Shown here: positions 50,446-60,300 of the stretch, piece by piece
Numbering within the stretch: position 1 is the first letter of the stretch
Layout of the letters: each line of letters starts with the position of its first letter
NCBI GenBank assembly: GCA_008933995.1
Contig: WARS01000009.1
Coordinates: 2,078,001-2,142,000, forward strand
Source of the DNA: Datnioides undecimradiatus
Lineage: Eukaryota; Chordata; Actinopteri; Lobotiformes; Datnioididae
Reading direction: 5' to 3'
Length of the DNA stretch: 64,000 bases
Position numbers and translations under genes: made by a program
Notes under the pieces: model-generated
Databases searched by the model: none
What the model was told of the DNA's origin: nothing
Seen by the model: only the letters and a program-made list of their open reading frames with translations

Positions 50446-51689
50446 CTGCTTATCTAAGAAAAGAAATGGATGAAAGACAGAAACACGTGTTTTAAAAGTG
50501 CTTAATAGATTAGTCAATCAACTGATTATTAAAAAGACAATAAAATCAAGTAAACTTGAGAAGTGTTTCAGTTTGGAGCCAAGCAAAAATGCCAATATCC
50601 ACTGGCTCTGACCTTATATATATATAAATATGGGGAACTGCAGCTTCTCTCAGTTTTTCATCCCTTTAATTTCAAAACTTTTGACAGAGAAGCCTTTGCT
50701 GTTGTCTTTATATTTTATAGATTGGTTAATTATTTAATTAAACTTAAAAATACACTGAAACTTTAATGTATTTGACCTGAAATTCAGCCCATGGTGGGAA
50801 AACTGATGAATTAAAGAGTTTTATTTTCAATATTATAACTCAGTTGTCCAGGTAAATGCCAGTTTTGTGTTTTTTGTCTGTTCAGGGTTCTGCTGGTTGT
50901 TTCTTCAATGCCGACCACTAAACATTAGCATATTCATATCAGTGTGGAGAGGTGCCTGAATGTTTTTCTTAATTCCCGCCCCTGTACCGACAACACTTTA
51001 GATGCACTTCAGGGGAATAAGTTTGCCCGAAAGATGGCACGTGCTGCAGTTGCCACACGACTCCCACGCATTTATCGTAAGCGGTGGCTAAATATCTGCT
51101 GATGTTTTGACGAAACGAGAATTACGCTTTAACCGGGGAAGTGGAGGCTCCGGCTACAGGTCGCCTGCTCGTAACAGTTTCTGGCGTCCAATCAAAGGAA
51201 CGCAGTTGATTGGCTTCCCCAATTCTCTGCATTGATAAACCACTTCCAAATGAAAACAATCAAAGCAGAATCAAGTATAATCAAAGTAATTTACTGCAGC
51301 CTGTGTGTGTGTGTGTGTGTGTGTGTCGCCTATTACAAAATACTGTTCCAGCAGCACAGCACCTCAGCAAAACACTTTCTGCACAAATCTCTCTGCAGCC
51401 AGTCTACGCTGATTTTACTAACACTGTGTCTGTTTCTCTGCCTTTCTCACACACACACACACGCACACACAGCACTAAGGAGGTATACAAGCACCATCTA
51501 GTGCTTTATTCCTGAAATTGCTTTGCAGAATGTCAGTCATGTGTTGAAGTCTTCAGTTATTATTAATTGAGAATATTTATCTGTAATTGATTAAATGTTA
51601 ACATCCCCAAACATTCTCATTTCGGATACATTTCACTTAATTTTGCATCATTTTTGTAATGAGAACAAACTAAAAACAGGCTGAAACTC
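50446..51689. other. intergenic, no gene seen
   Basis: AT-rich sequence with a TATA run near 50616, a GT run at 51302-51326 and a CA run at 51448-51471. Confidence 0.6.
51302..51326 (+). repeat. (TG)n microsatellite
   Basis: About twelve TG units. Confidence 0.95.
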
Positions 51690-51875
51690 TCCACATGCAG
51701 CAAATCGTAATCAATGAAAGCCAGCATGATTCACAATAACCTGCTCCTCCTGACGCGACCTTAACATGACCTCTGGCCTCTCATGAGATGCATTTTGCCT
51801 AAAATGGCACCGCAGCGGCACCAACAAGGGAAAATCATTCAGCTTTCATGAGACCTTGTCAAAGGTTTGGTTTCC
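51690..51875. promoter_or_regulatory. putative conserved non-coding element
   Basis: Complex sequence with AAATCGTAATCAATG, AGCATGATTCACAATAACC and AAAATCATTCAGC. Confidence 0.38.
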
Positions 51876-51973
51876 AGGAATAAAGTTTCACATTTTTGGA
51901 AACCAAATATTATATTTCATTCTTCATCAACAGAATCACAGCGTGTTCAGTGGAAACTCTGAATCTACTTGAT

Positions 51974-51998
51974 TGTGTGTGTGTGTGTGTGTGTGTGT
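51974..51998 (+). repeat. (GT)n microsatellite
   Basis: About twelve GT units. Confidence 0.95.
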
Positions 51999-51999
51999 T

Positions 52000-52649
52000 G
52001 TGCTTCATTCACATTCGTCATGTACCTCCTTTCCTCAGCTTTCACAGATAAGAGGATGATGATGGTGGAAACATGGACTAGTTTCAACATCACAGGGACT
52101 TATCTGGAATCATCGACTCACATGTCACCAACCTGTTATTATTCATTGGCCGGAGACGTACGCACGCGAAAAGACACATTTTTGAATGTTCACTCAGCGA
52201 AATGCCAAATATAGTTTAAAGGAATGATATTACGAACGTTTCGCTGAGGCCCAAACAGGTTCCAAGATCTGACTAAAGACCAAAATAGGCAACTGTTTGA
52301 AGATTGGTTTCTTCTAAAATCTAAACCTAAATCAAAACATTTAAGAGGTTTGTGAAGCGCACATGAACATCCGTCTGCACCGGCTCTGACTTCAACACTT
52401 TAATATTTAACCACTAATAAGGTACAAGTTATCCCGCTCTGTACGACAGCGTGAAGAAAACTACACTTATATATGATTTATACCATTTTCCTGTAGGCTA
52501 ACATCAGCCAAAAATCAGAACAAGCTGCATTAAAAACAATCTGAGACCAGTCTAAAAGCCCCAAAACACAGAGACTGCAAACTAGTCAAACCTGGATGTC
52601 AAGGTTTGACATATGTGTTTTAATTAGAAGTGTAAATCTATCTGAGAGC
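52000..52649. other. intergenic, no gene seen
   Basis: Ordinary AT-rich sequence without supportable features. Confidence 0.55.
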
Positions 52650-52860
52650 AAGACTTTTGTTTACTCCCTCAGCACAGTGAAGAGATAAGGCGCCGACCCA
52701 TCAGCCACTTTGGTTGCAAAAGCCTTGCTGATATACTTACCCTAAGTGCATTGTATTAATAGTTTCTATGACCTCTGATCTCAAGGCTCTGAAGCAGTTA
52801 TCGCTTCAGATTGGTTATGAAAAAATGCTTGCGAGCCGCGGTCAAGGCCCTGACACACGG
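52650..52860. promoter_or_regulatory. putative conserved non-coding element
   Basis: Complex block with GTATTAATAGTTTC and AGATTGGTTATG cores. Less distinctive than those upstream. Confidence 0.3.
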
Positions 52861-52889
52861 CTGTTCCCGCCGAGAGCGTGTCCGGGGAC

Positions 52890-53055
52890 TGACGCTTAAA
52901 GTCCCCCTTCACTCAAATAAAAAAAAAAAACTTCAGCTGGATGTTTGACCCTCGGTGCGCAGAGTGATGAATGTGTTTTCGCTTTAAACTGCCGAGAGCA
53001 GAGAGTTTCTCTGTGCTCACCTGAAAACTGATTTTAAAGGCCTGCACATACAAGG
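52890..53055 (+). repeat. probable old interspersed repeat
   Basis: The phrases 'taaagtcccccttcactc', 'gatgaatgtgttttcgc', 'tttaaactgccgagagcag' and 'tctctgtgctcacctgaaaa' resemble a dispersed fish repeat from memory. The match is weaker than for the other elements. Confidence 0.4.
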
Positions 53056-55640
53056 ATCACATAGTTTGCATATTGTACCAAAGTTAAAGAGACATGCCTC
53101 TGATTAGTAATTAATCTCTATTTTGTGCCATGAAAGCATGAACATATGCATTATTCAACAAAAGTGTGTGGAAAAGCAATGCATATGAGAAATGTTAAAA
53201 GACTATATACAGTAAGAAATAACTGAGGGTGGCTGCAGCGGACTGATTCGTGCACCTGATCCTGTCACAGAGTAGTTTTCACAGCATTACTGCAACACAA
53301 CAGGACAGACAATTAAGACTTTTTATATTATTGTTTTATTATATCACTAATGTATTGTTATTATTTGCAATATTGACTATAGGGGACAAATAATTAAGAA
53401 TCTGTCCTAGGCAGAGTTTCACAAGGTTTATTGTATAGTTTCCATAATGCAAAAATTCACAAAAACCACCTTAAATTACTTACATGGACGTTTTGATGTG
53501 ATCTCGGTGAGGCTAATGAGTTAAAGTACCAGCTGTAGAAAGCAAGAGCAGGTCATTCCCAGATACAGTACCTGGATACACATTTAAACAGCAGGTGTAA
53601 ACCGGGTGTGATGTGAAAACGTAAAGCCTGCACTGCACACAGGCCGAGACTGAGACATCTTGTGTCCAGCTGTAAAGATTTTGAAATGAAAAATATTCAT
53701 GGCCTCGGCGTTTTTTTCGATTGAGGGACAAGAAGTACATGTCATTTGGGGGATTTTTTAACAAGGTAATTGAATTGTTTTGTGGAAAACCCATATCAGG
53801 CACAAATTACAGCGTTGTTTTATCCTACGTCTTCAGTCGCGTCTCAAGGGAGTCTTTAAACGAAAAAGACCTCTCTGATTGGTTTGGACTGAAGAATGCC
53901 AATAGCTGATATTATGTGCCAGTGCTCCACATATCTGAATGATTGAGAACAAGATGGAACACTAAATTGAATTAAAACTGATGCAAATGAAATTCTTATG
54001 TTAGGAGCTGCGAAGCAGATGAGGCCAGTTTCATCCCAGATTTTCCATCCTGATTCCCATTATTTTCATTTATTTATTTATTTTTTTTCGGTCTTTGGTT
54101 TGTTGACAACATTCAAATATATTTACAAAAATACAACACATCAGACTTATGTAGACTTATTCCCATCCAGTGCTCGCATTGTCTCTGTTAGAGGTTGCCT
54201 AATCTGACTTGCTGGTGACCGACTGTTATTGAAAAGACTGTTGACAAAGGTACGGCGAAGACTGATCTCCACCAGGCTGATATTCATAAACCGGCTGCAG
54301 ACACAGTCAAAGCCTGCGCAGCTCATGCTAACCTCAGCAGACCTCGGCTGCATTTTTGTCAAACACCATGTAATATGAATTGTGCCTGCAAATTTGTTTG
54401 AATCACATCATAAACATTTGTGAATAGTGTGTCTGATTTATTTGACAATAGGCATGCAATCCACACAAACACCACGCTGCACAACAGGACTTCTACAAAC
54501 AAACATGTTTCAGGCCCAATGAAGCCTGCACAATTACAGCCAAACATATGGGTAGACCCACTTGGTAGTACCAGGCTGTCTGCCATAATATTTACTGTAC
54601 TTGCTCGCAACCAGCCAAGAAAAACACAAGCCCAGATACGACGTCTGTATTTCACAAAGTTCCCAGATAAAGCGCAGCGTTTTGGGAGCATGAATGTGGA
54701 TTTGCTGTCCCCATTTGGTTGAAAATAACTCTGAAATGGAAAAAAAACCCAAGAAACTGTAGTGATAATTGTTTTTTCAGAGCGACGGCGGTGTTGCCAG
54801 AAACTGACAACATGATGAGATGCATTTTATTTTTATGTTTACTGGGGCTCTGCAGTCTGAAGCGGCGTACACAACCAAAATCTGGGGACTGTCAGGGATC
54901 CTTGAAGAGGTTTCAGGGAGTCCCAGCTTTATCACGTTTATTTCTCCTGACGTGCTTTGTCACGACGCCTGATTCATCGTGTTGTCGCTTAATCTCCTGT
55001 CTGAGATCCACATTCAACCAGTGACATTCAGTGATGGTAGAAATAAACAGATTTTTCACTTAAGGAGGTGCAGCAATTTAGAAATAATCAAATAAAATGT
55101 TTTCCTTCCTTAGTAATTTTACTGAATTAAAGTATGAACAGCAACAAGTATAAAACGTAGTAACTAACGGGCTCTGTCAGTGTTAAATCAGCGTACGCTT
55201 GAGTTATTAATACTGATGCATTATGATTCCATATTGTATCGATATATTTGTTTATATTTGAAATCATTTAACCAGTTTTATGCACTTTTTGTTTATCTAC
55301 CGTTTGTTTTACTAGCTCATATCACATTCACCTGTGAAGCGAAAACCTCAGCGGCCACATAAATGTGGTCGAGCACGAGCGTTCCCACTGAAATGTATTA
55401 AAAAGATGACATGAATTAACTTAAAATTAAAATACTTCATTGTAGCAACAATAACTCACAACTGTTTAATATTTGTGTAAGTTACTTCAAACTAGCTTTT
55501 CATATTTAGCTGGACAAAATCAATGCACCATCTGTGAATTAGCTTATAGTTTTTATATAAAAATTAAAAAATCTATTTTTTTCGATAAGTGAATAAATTC
55601 ATAATTGGAAAATGAATGACGTGCAAAGTTTCAGACATAC
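53056..55640. other. intergenic between desert and etaa1, no gene confirmed
   Basis: AT-rich, ordinary sequence. I looked on the - strand for downstream exons of the possible divergent gene starting at 55752 and found none convincing. A + strand frame at 54812-55024 starts with a hydrophobic stretch but has no recognisable domain. Confidence 0.5.
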
Positions 55641-55752
55641 CTTCAGCCTGCTCGGGCAAAGTTTTGCCCCTCTGCGTGCTGCTGCTGCGTCGAACGAGCT
55701 TCGACAAACCCTGGCCGGCATCCGTAGTTTTGATGACGTCGCGGCCAAACAT
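55641..55752 (-). CDS. possible first coding exon of a divergent gene
   Basis: On the - strand a GCCGCCATG start at 55752 opens 37 codons beginning MFGRDVIKTTDAGQGLSKLV and containing LVRRSSSTQRGKTLPEQAE. It ends in a good splice donor (GAAG|GTATGT) at 55641. The serine/arginine-rich start could be a mitochondrial presequence, but I do not recognise the product and could not find a convincing second exon between 53 and 55.6 kb. The open frame extends upstream to 55878 with earlier ATGs. It could equally be chance coding in a GC-rich promoter or a divergent non-coding transcript. Confidence 0.25.
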
Positions 55753-55939
55753 GGCGGCTTGCTCCGACTGAATGAGTTTAACGACAAAAACACAACAGAC
55801 GGGTTTTTGGGGGAAAACCATGAACGCACTTTGATTAGAAATGATCGGCCGCGCTGTTTCACGCCGTGGATCATCCACGACGCGGTTAATCCAACAATGT
55901 TCCGCAGTGGTTGCGTCGCTCCTGCTGTTTTAGTGCGCC
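55641..55939. promoter_or_regulatory. etaa1 promoter region with CRE-like and YY1-like sites
   Basis: The stretch is richer in CpG than its surroundings. It contains TGACGTC (55734-55740, CRE-like) and AACATGGCGGC (55748-55758, YY1-like). No TATA box is evident, as expected for a housekeeping CpG promoter. The YY1-like element read on the - strand is also GCCGCCATG, a perfect Kozak start, which suggests a bidirectional promoter. The transcription start of etaa1 is probably between about 55760 and 55935. Confidence 0.55.
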
Positions 55940-56075
55940 ATGTCGGAGTCTGCCGCTGGCTCTGCTAAGTTCACTGACCTGTGGAGGAATGTCTCCAACC
56001 TTTGCCACAGCAAAATACCAGAGAAGAAAACAGGAAATCAGATGCCTGGCACAGCGACGTCACCCATGTGTAAAG
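55940..56075 (+). CDS. etaa1: etaa1 coding exon 1
   Basis: The exon begins [18 protein letters not shown] and encodes 45 full codons. It ends one base into a codon at a strong donor (AAAG then GTGAG). The start ATG lies in the context gcgccATGt. No in-frame upstream ATG continues into this frame, so I take 55940 as the initiator. Confidence 0.85.
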
Positions 56076-59000
56076 GTGAGGCTGCGGGTCGATCAATCGA
56101 TCTGTTGCTCAAGCGCGTGAAGTTGCACCAACGACACATTTAACCCCATCTGCATCCACGGAGGAGTGGCGGCGGCCATTAAGCGATCAAATACAAGGGA
56201 TAACAACACGCCACGTGACCTCTTACACCTTTATTTATTTCGCAAAGCACTTATTTATTTAAAAGCACAAGCATCCATGGATTGTTGATTTTATTATTTT
56301 ACTGCATTTAATTTAACAGTAATATCAGACTAGTACTGCATATATGCATACATCTGGTGCAATAATGCTTAAACACAAGCAACACCAGCACAGTAACGTC
56401 ATGTATGATCCCAATCTCCCCCGCGCACAGATTTGCTGAGCCCTAAGCGCGGAGGCTGCGGCACGTACCCCGGGCTGAATAGTGGGGATTCTCCCGGAGA
56501 TGTGGAACCAACGCAAGACATATTCTGGGATTCGACATCTCCCACTTCGGCTAATATCGGTAAAACTGCACCGACACTCAACGCAGAAATCACATCTGCA
56601 CAGATACAGCAAACTGTCTGTGCCTGTGAGTGGAGATAAATACTGATTTGGGGTCATGTTTATCATTGTAACTGAATTGTTTTTAGTGATGTCAGTAATA
56701 TCATTTGTTTTTATGTGCTCCCTGGCCTCAGGACTCAGGAACACCAGAGTTGTGGAAATATCGGACATTGTCAACCGAATCGCTCCGAAGGTTGGTTGTT
56801 TCTTCGTAAACGTTAGAATGAACATTTCTGAATATCACGGTGGACTTTTCGTCACCTCTTCGCTTGTGTCGTACACAGGATGTGAAACAGAAGAAGGCTG
56901 AGTCTCCTCTGCTGCAGTGGATCGATGACAGCGCTTTCCCCGGTACGCCGGACAATCCAAAGCCCAGAGTCAGGAAGAAGTCGTCTCGGTGAGTCATCAG
57001 TTTATTCATATTCGTTTTGTTTCCGACATTAACAAAACCATGTGCACGCTTCACAAAAAGGTTGTTTTTTGACTTGTTGATCACTTCCCTCTCTGCAGGC
57101 AGAGCACCGTGGACGACCTTGTGAAACTGGCCAGGCAGTTTGACGAGAACATGCAACAAGACAGAGAGACTTCAGAAGAGCTTCACGCCGTCAGCAACAA
57201 CCTCGATGAATGCGGGAACGCCTCCAAAACCAAACCGACACAGGCGTCGTTCCCTAACGATGTGAAGGACCTGAAGTGTTCATCCACATCGGATCAGGTG
57301 GAGGCGGAGCTGCACGCTCTGTTCGACTGCTCCACTCAGAAAATCAGCGGCCGGCTGAGCCAGGGCTCCTCGGCATCCTCCTGCTCGCAGGCAATTAAAG
57401 ACAAAGCTGCGCGCTCGATTTCAGCTGAGCCCCGGCAATCAGGGCTCAAGTCAGCTGACAGGTCTGGCCCAGCTGGACATCCTGCTGAGGGAACACGATC
57501 TTGTGGTTTTAGTGCAAACAACTGTGAGGACTTTGATGACGACTGGGAGAACGATGACCTATTTAACGACTCGTTTGTGATGGCGATGACTGAAAATCCC
57601 GACCAGCAACATGACGTCAGCCCTAAAACTGCAGCAAACACTACACCTCAGTCCACATCTGCGTGCAAAGCCACTGCAAATGCAAACACTGCACACCAGT
57701 CCTCAAACTCGCACTCTAAGCCAAGTTGCACTGGACTCCAGGAGCTGTGTCCCAAACCAAAGACTACCAACCGAAGCACTTTCAAGTTAGGGCCCAATCC
57801 TCACTTCCAGCCGAGTGTGGCTGCCAAGCACATTTCCAAGTCCAACTTCACTGTTATACAACCTCACCCGCAGATGTCTGAGCAGAAGTCCACCACCTTG
57901 AAGACACCATCTGGTCTTCAACCTGACAGGGTCTCTATAGATCAGAGGGAAACTTGCGTAGCTGCAGACCCTGCTAAAGACATTTCAGACAGCTTGTGGG
58001 ATGATGGGGACGACGACGCGATGCTCTACCAGGTATGTGACAGCGTGGAGAGGATCTCCAACAGTCAGTCCCAGCGAGTGAGCCCCAGCAGCCGCCAAGA
58101 AAAACAAGACATCGCTGTAGACGGACGGCAAAAAACCACTTCGCCTCTTCCAATCGACACGGCCCGGTCCACCAGCGCCGGTGCCAGCGCTAACAGACAG
58201 TCGCCATGTGCCTTTGTCCGTTCTAACTCATTACCGGGGACTAGCCGCGAAGCTGTGAGCTACCAAGGGTGGAACATTCCCATGAAAGGTGCCAACAACA
58301 GATCAGGGATGTCTCAGAGCCTCCCGGGAAGCCACGTGGGTCTGGGCTCATTCAGCAACGGCACGGCTTCCTCTGGAACTTTCCGGGCCGAGAGTGGTAG
58401 CGCGGATGTGAGGCCACGTACGGTGACGGCCAGGGCGGCGCAGAAGTCCTTCAAGAGAAATGTGTCCGACTCAGCAATCATAAGCAACAAAGGTAAGCTG
58501 CTTGAATGCAATGTAAGTGAAAACACACTTTAATCACATTTGATAAACGGTTTTTTGGGGGGGTTAACTCCATGCATCTTTGAAGTTCTCCCACATCTGC
58601 TGTCCTCGGTGGTGCGACAAGTACTCAGATCTTTTCTTTCACTTTGCAACGGGCAAAGTTTTTCGCCTTAAGTGATCACGATGGATTATTTGTGTTGCAT
58701 CGTAAAGGCTGTAGAGTGACACCGTCAGCATTTAGATGAGCTGCTTTAGCGTCGCCCCTCCTGTTTTCACGTCTCCAGTACTGATTCAATGAGTGAGTCA
58801 ATCTTCTGCCTCCCGCCCCGACGCCAAACCCTGCCGTAGCTGCAGGAAGCAATACTGTGTTAGTTACCTCTTCACAGAACATGTTTCCTTCTGTCCTCTT
58901 GTTTCCAACGACACCAACGGGGGTTTAAAGGTTGCCTGTTTCTGGGTTTAAAGGAGCAGTGTGTGGGGTTGCAGTGAACTGAATGCCCAGCTACTCGTCC

Positions 59001-60039
59001 TCCTCTTAAAGACAAGTAGAAAAACCTATGGTGGCTGCAAAAAACCCCAAAAGCTCAGTGTCTGGTTTGTTCGGGTCTGTGCTCCTGTAAACACGTGGCA
59101 GTGCAACATGCATGTACCAGAAATGTAATACAGTATTCATCTGTTACAGCATTGTAACAGTCTGTTACAGTTAAGCAAAAGGAAAGTACTGACATCAAAA
59201 TATGTTTAAAGTATGCAAAGGAAATGTGCTTATTGTGCACAATGGTCCACTTGAGAATAATGTATATTATGTCATTGGATTATAATTATTGATGCATGAA
59301 TGTGTGCACAACTTAAATGTTGCAGCTGGTAAATATGAGACTCAGAAGCATGGCATAGCAGAAACAGGAAATACTCGGGTACCTCAGAATAGTATCCTAC
59401 AGTGAATGTACTCAGTTACTTTCCACCACTGACTGTCCTCAGTGCTTCGCTATAAGACTGGATACTGAAGTGAAAACTCACAAGTAAAACAGATGTCACA
59501 TGTTGTTCTTATAATCATTGACAGTTCAGTGCATGTGCACATGAACAGTTCTCCCCCGAAGCCAGTAAACATGGTGCCATGGCTTTAATTTGTGGTGCTG
59601 TCAAGAGTCCAAACCTCAGGAAGCTTCATTGCCAGTGAATTGCAGACTGATTTTCTTCTGGACATGGAGGGCTGTGTGTTTTTTTTTTTTTTTTTTCCTT
59701 ACTTCCAAACGAGCCTCGCCATGCATACCCACTGGTCTAAGTTATGGTAGCAATATTTTTATGTTAACAAATTAAAACAAAAGTTCCTCAATGTCATAAC
59801 AACGACGCGCGAGCTCTGATTTAGGGCGAGTCTCCCCTTTGCGAGTGTTTTGATTCTCAGCGCTTGCTAGGAAAACCGTATTCAGCGTTTCCACTCGCTT
59901 TTCTCGCTTTCCTGCCTCCTCTCCAGTTTTCGTCACGAGCCAGATGACAGGGAAGTGCTCCGCGGCCGAGATCGAGAGGAAGAAACAGGACGCCTTGGCG
60001 CGGAGGCGACTACGAATGCAGAATGCCCCAAAACCATAG
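55940..60039 (+). CDS. etaa1: ETAA1, RPA-binding activator of ATR kinase (six exons, complete)
   Basis: The coding sequence joins 55940-56075, 56431-56559, 56732-56790, 56879-56988, 57099-58492 and 59927-60039. All junctions are GT-AG, the frame is continuous, and the result is 646 residues ending in TAG. In the family, ETAA1 is recruited to RPA-coated single-stranded DNA at stalled forks and stimulates ATR-ATRIP in the nucleus, in parallel with TOPBP1. Visible landmarks are: DIFWDSTSP at residues 75-83, with Trp78 probably matching the human ATR-activating Trp107; [14 protein letters not shown] ending at residue 108; a [14 protein letters not shown] helix near 150-163; an acidic DFDDDWEND...FVMAMTENP motif at 289-312, of RPA70N-binding type; a second acidic block at about 439-468; and a C-terminal basic helix at about 618-642 resembling the RPA32C-binding motif of TIPIN, XPA and SMARCAL1. 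Human ETAA1 is about 926 residues, so the disordered middle is shorter here. The start is the first in-frame ATG before the conserved TDLWRNV block. Identification is from remembered family motifs, without a database search. Confidence 0.93.
56431..56559 (+). CDS. etaa1: etaa1 coding exon 2, ATR-activating domain
   Basis: The acceptor is cgcacag and the donor is g|gtaaaa. The exon encodes LLSPKRGGC, a linker, and then [15 protein letters not shown]. The aromatic pair Phe77-Trp78 sits in the segment known in human ETAA1 to be essential for ATR activation. This is the most diagnostic short motif of the gene. Confidence 0.9.
56732..56790 (+). CDS. etaa1: etaa1 coding exon 3, conserved [12 protein letters not shown] block
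   Basis: This 59-bp exon starts after ggcctcag and ends at ccgaag|gttggt, in phase 0. It encodes [20 protein letters not shown], a strongly conserved stretch of vertebrate ETAA1. The donor GTTGGT is weaker than the others, and the following intron is only 88 bp, so occasional intron retention would not be surprising. Confidence 0.88.
56879..56988 (+). CDS. etaa1: etaa1 coding exon 4
   Basis: The acceptor is gtacacag and the donor is CG|GTGAGT. The exon encodes [20 protein letters not shown] followed by [16 protein letters not shown]. The WI...A(F/I)P.TP pattern matches the ETAA1 family just upstream of the DDLVKLA helix. The exon ends two bases into the Arg145 codon. Confidence 0.88.
57099..58492 (+). 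CDS. etaa1: etaa1 large coding exon 5
   Basis: This 1,394-bp exon (acceptor ctctgcag, donor aag|gtaagc) holds about 70% of the protein, as in the human gene where the penultimate exon is also the large one. It encodes the [14 protein letters not shown] helix, a long Ser/Thr/Gln-rich and probably disordered region, the acidic RPA70N-type motif at residues 289-312, and a second acidic motif with [20 protein letters not shown] near 443-462. Reading past the donor reaches a stop after 13 intronic codons, so a short read-through isoform lacking the RPA32 motif is possible. Confidence 0.92.
58945..59115 (+). repeat. old interspersed repeat in etaa1 intron 5 (copy A)
   Basis: The segment starts tttaaaggagcagtgtgtgg and includes 'aaaacctatggtggctgc', 'cagtgtctggtttgttcggg' and 'acacgtggcagtgcaacatg'. 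I recognise this order of phrases from a very abundant teleost interspersed repeat found in many fish transcripts. I cannot assign its transposon class. Confidence 0.65.
59150..59435 (+). repeat. old interspersed repeat in etaa1 intron 5 (copy B)
   Basis: The segment contains 'attataattattgatgcat', 'atgttgcagctggt' and ends with 'gtactcagttactttcca' plus ccactg. These are hallmarks of another widespread fish repeat, here apparently shortened internally. It follows copy A almost directly. Confidence 0.65.
59927..60039 (+). CDS. etaa1: etaa1 coding exon 6, RPA32-binding tail
   Basis: After a pyrimidine-rich acceptor (cctctccag) the exon encodes [20 protein letters not shown], then a run of Gln, Asp, Ala and Arg residues ending in NAPKP and TAG. 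The pattern of an acidic/alanine start followed by a basic amphipathic helix is the RPA32 winged-helix-binding motif shared with UNG2, XPA, TIPIN and SMARCAL1. Confidence 0.92.
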
Positions 60040-60300
60040 AGGAGCTCCGTTGTGACTAAAGTGATATTGTTATACAGTAACAGGCCTTAAAACATACCAG
60101 TGATTCACCCACCTCCTTATCTAAATGTTTGACACGATATCATATTAGATAGCGTTGCTGTTGATAGCGTTAATAATTCAGCATTGGACAGCACAGAAAG
60201 GACCTAATGTTTATTAAAAACAACTGGATGCCTGTTGAACTGCTGTAATCGCTGCTAATGTAAAACATGTTTTAAGAGAAGAGACGTTCATGTGCAGCTC
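60040..60300 (+). other. etaa1 3' untranslated region (extent uncertain)
   Basis: No AATAAA is seen in the first 2 kb after the stop. The nearest candidate is the variant signal ATTAAA at 60213-60218, about 175 bp past the stop codon. The true 3' end is therefore uncertain. Confidence 0.4.

Noticed and set aside
54812-55024. + strand frame beginning MMRCILFLCLLGLC, resembling a secreted peptide
   Set aside because: The hydrophobic start is followed by no recognisable domain. There is no promoter or splice signal and the surroundings are AT-rich neutral sequence.
56325-56825. 166-codon - strand frame
   Set aside because: It lies opposite etaa1 exons 2-3 and their introns and is a shadow of the real gene.
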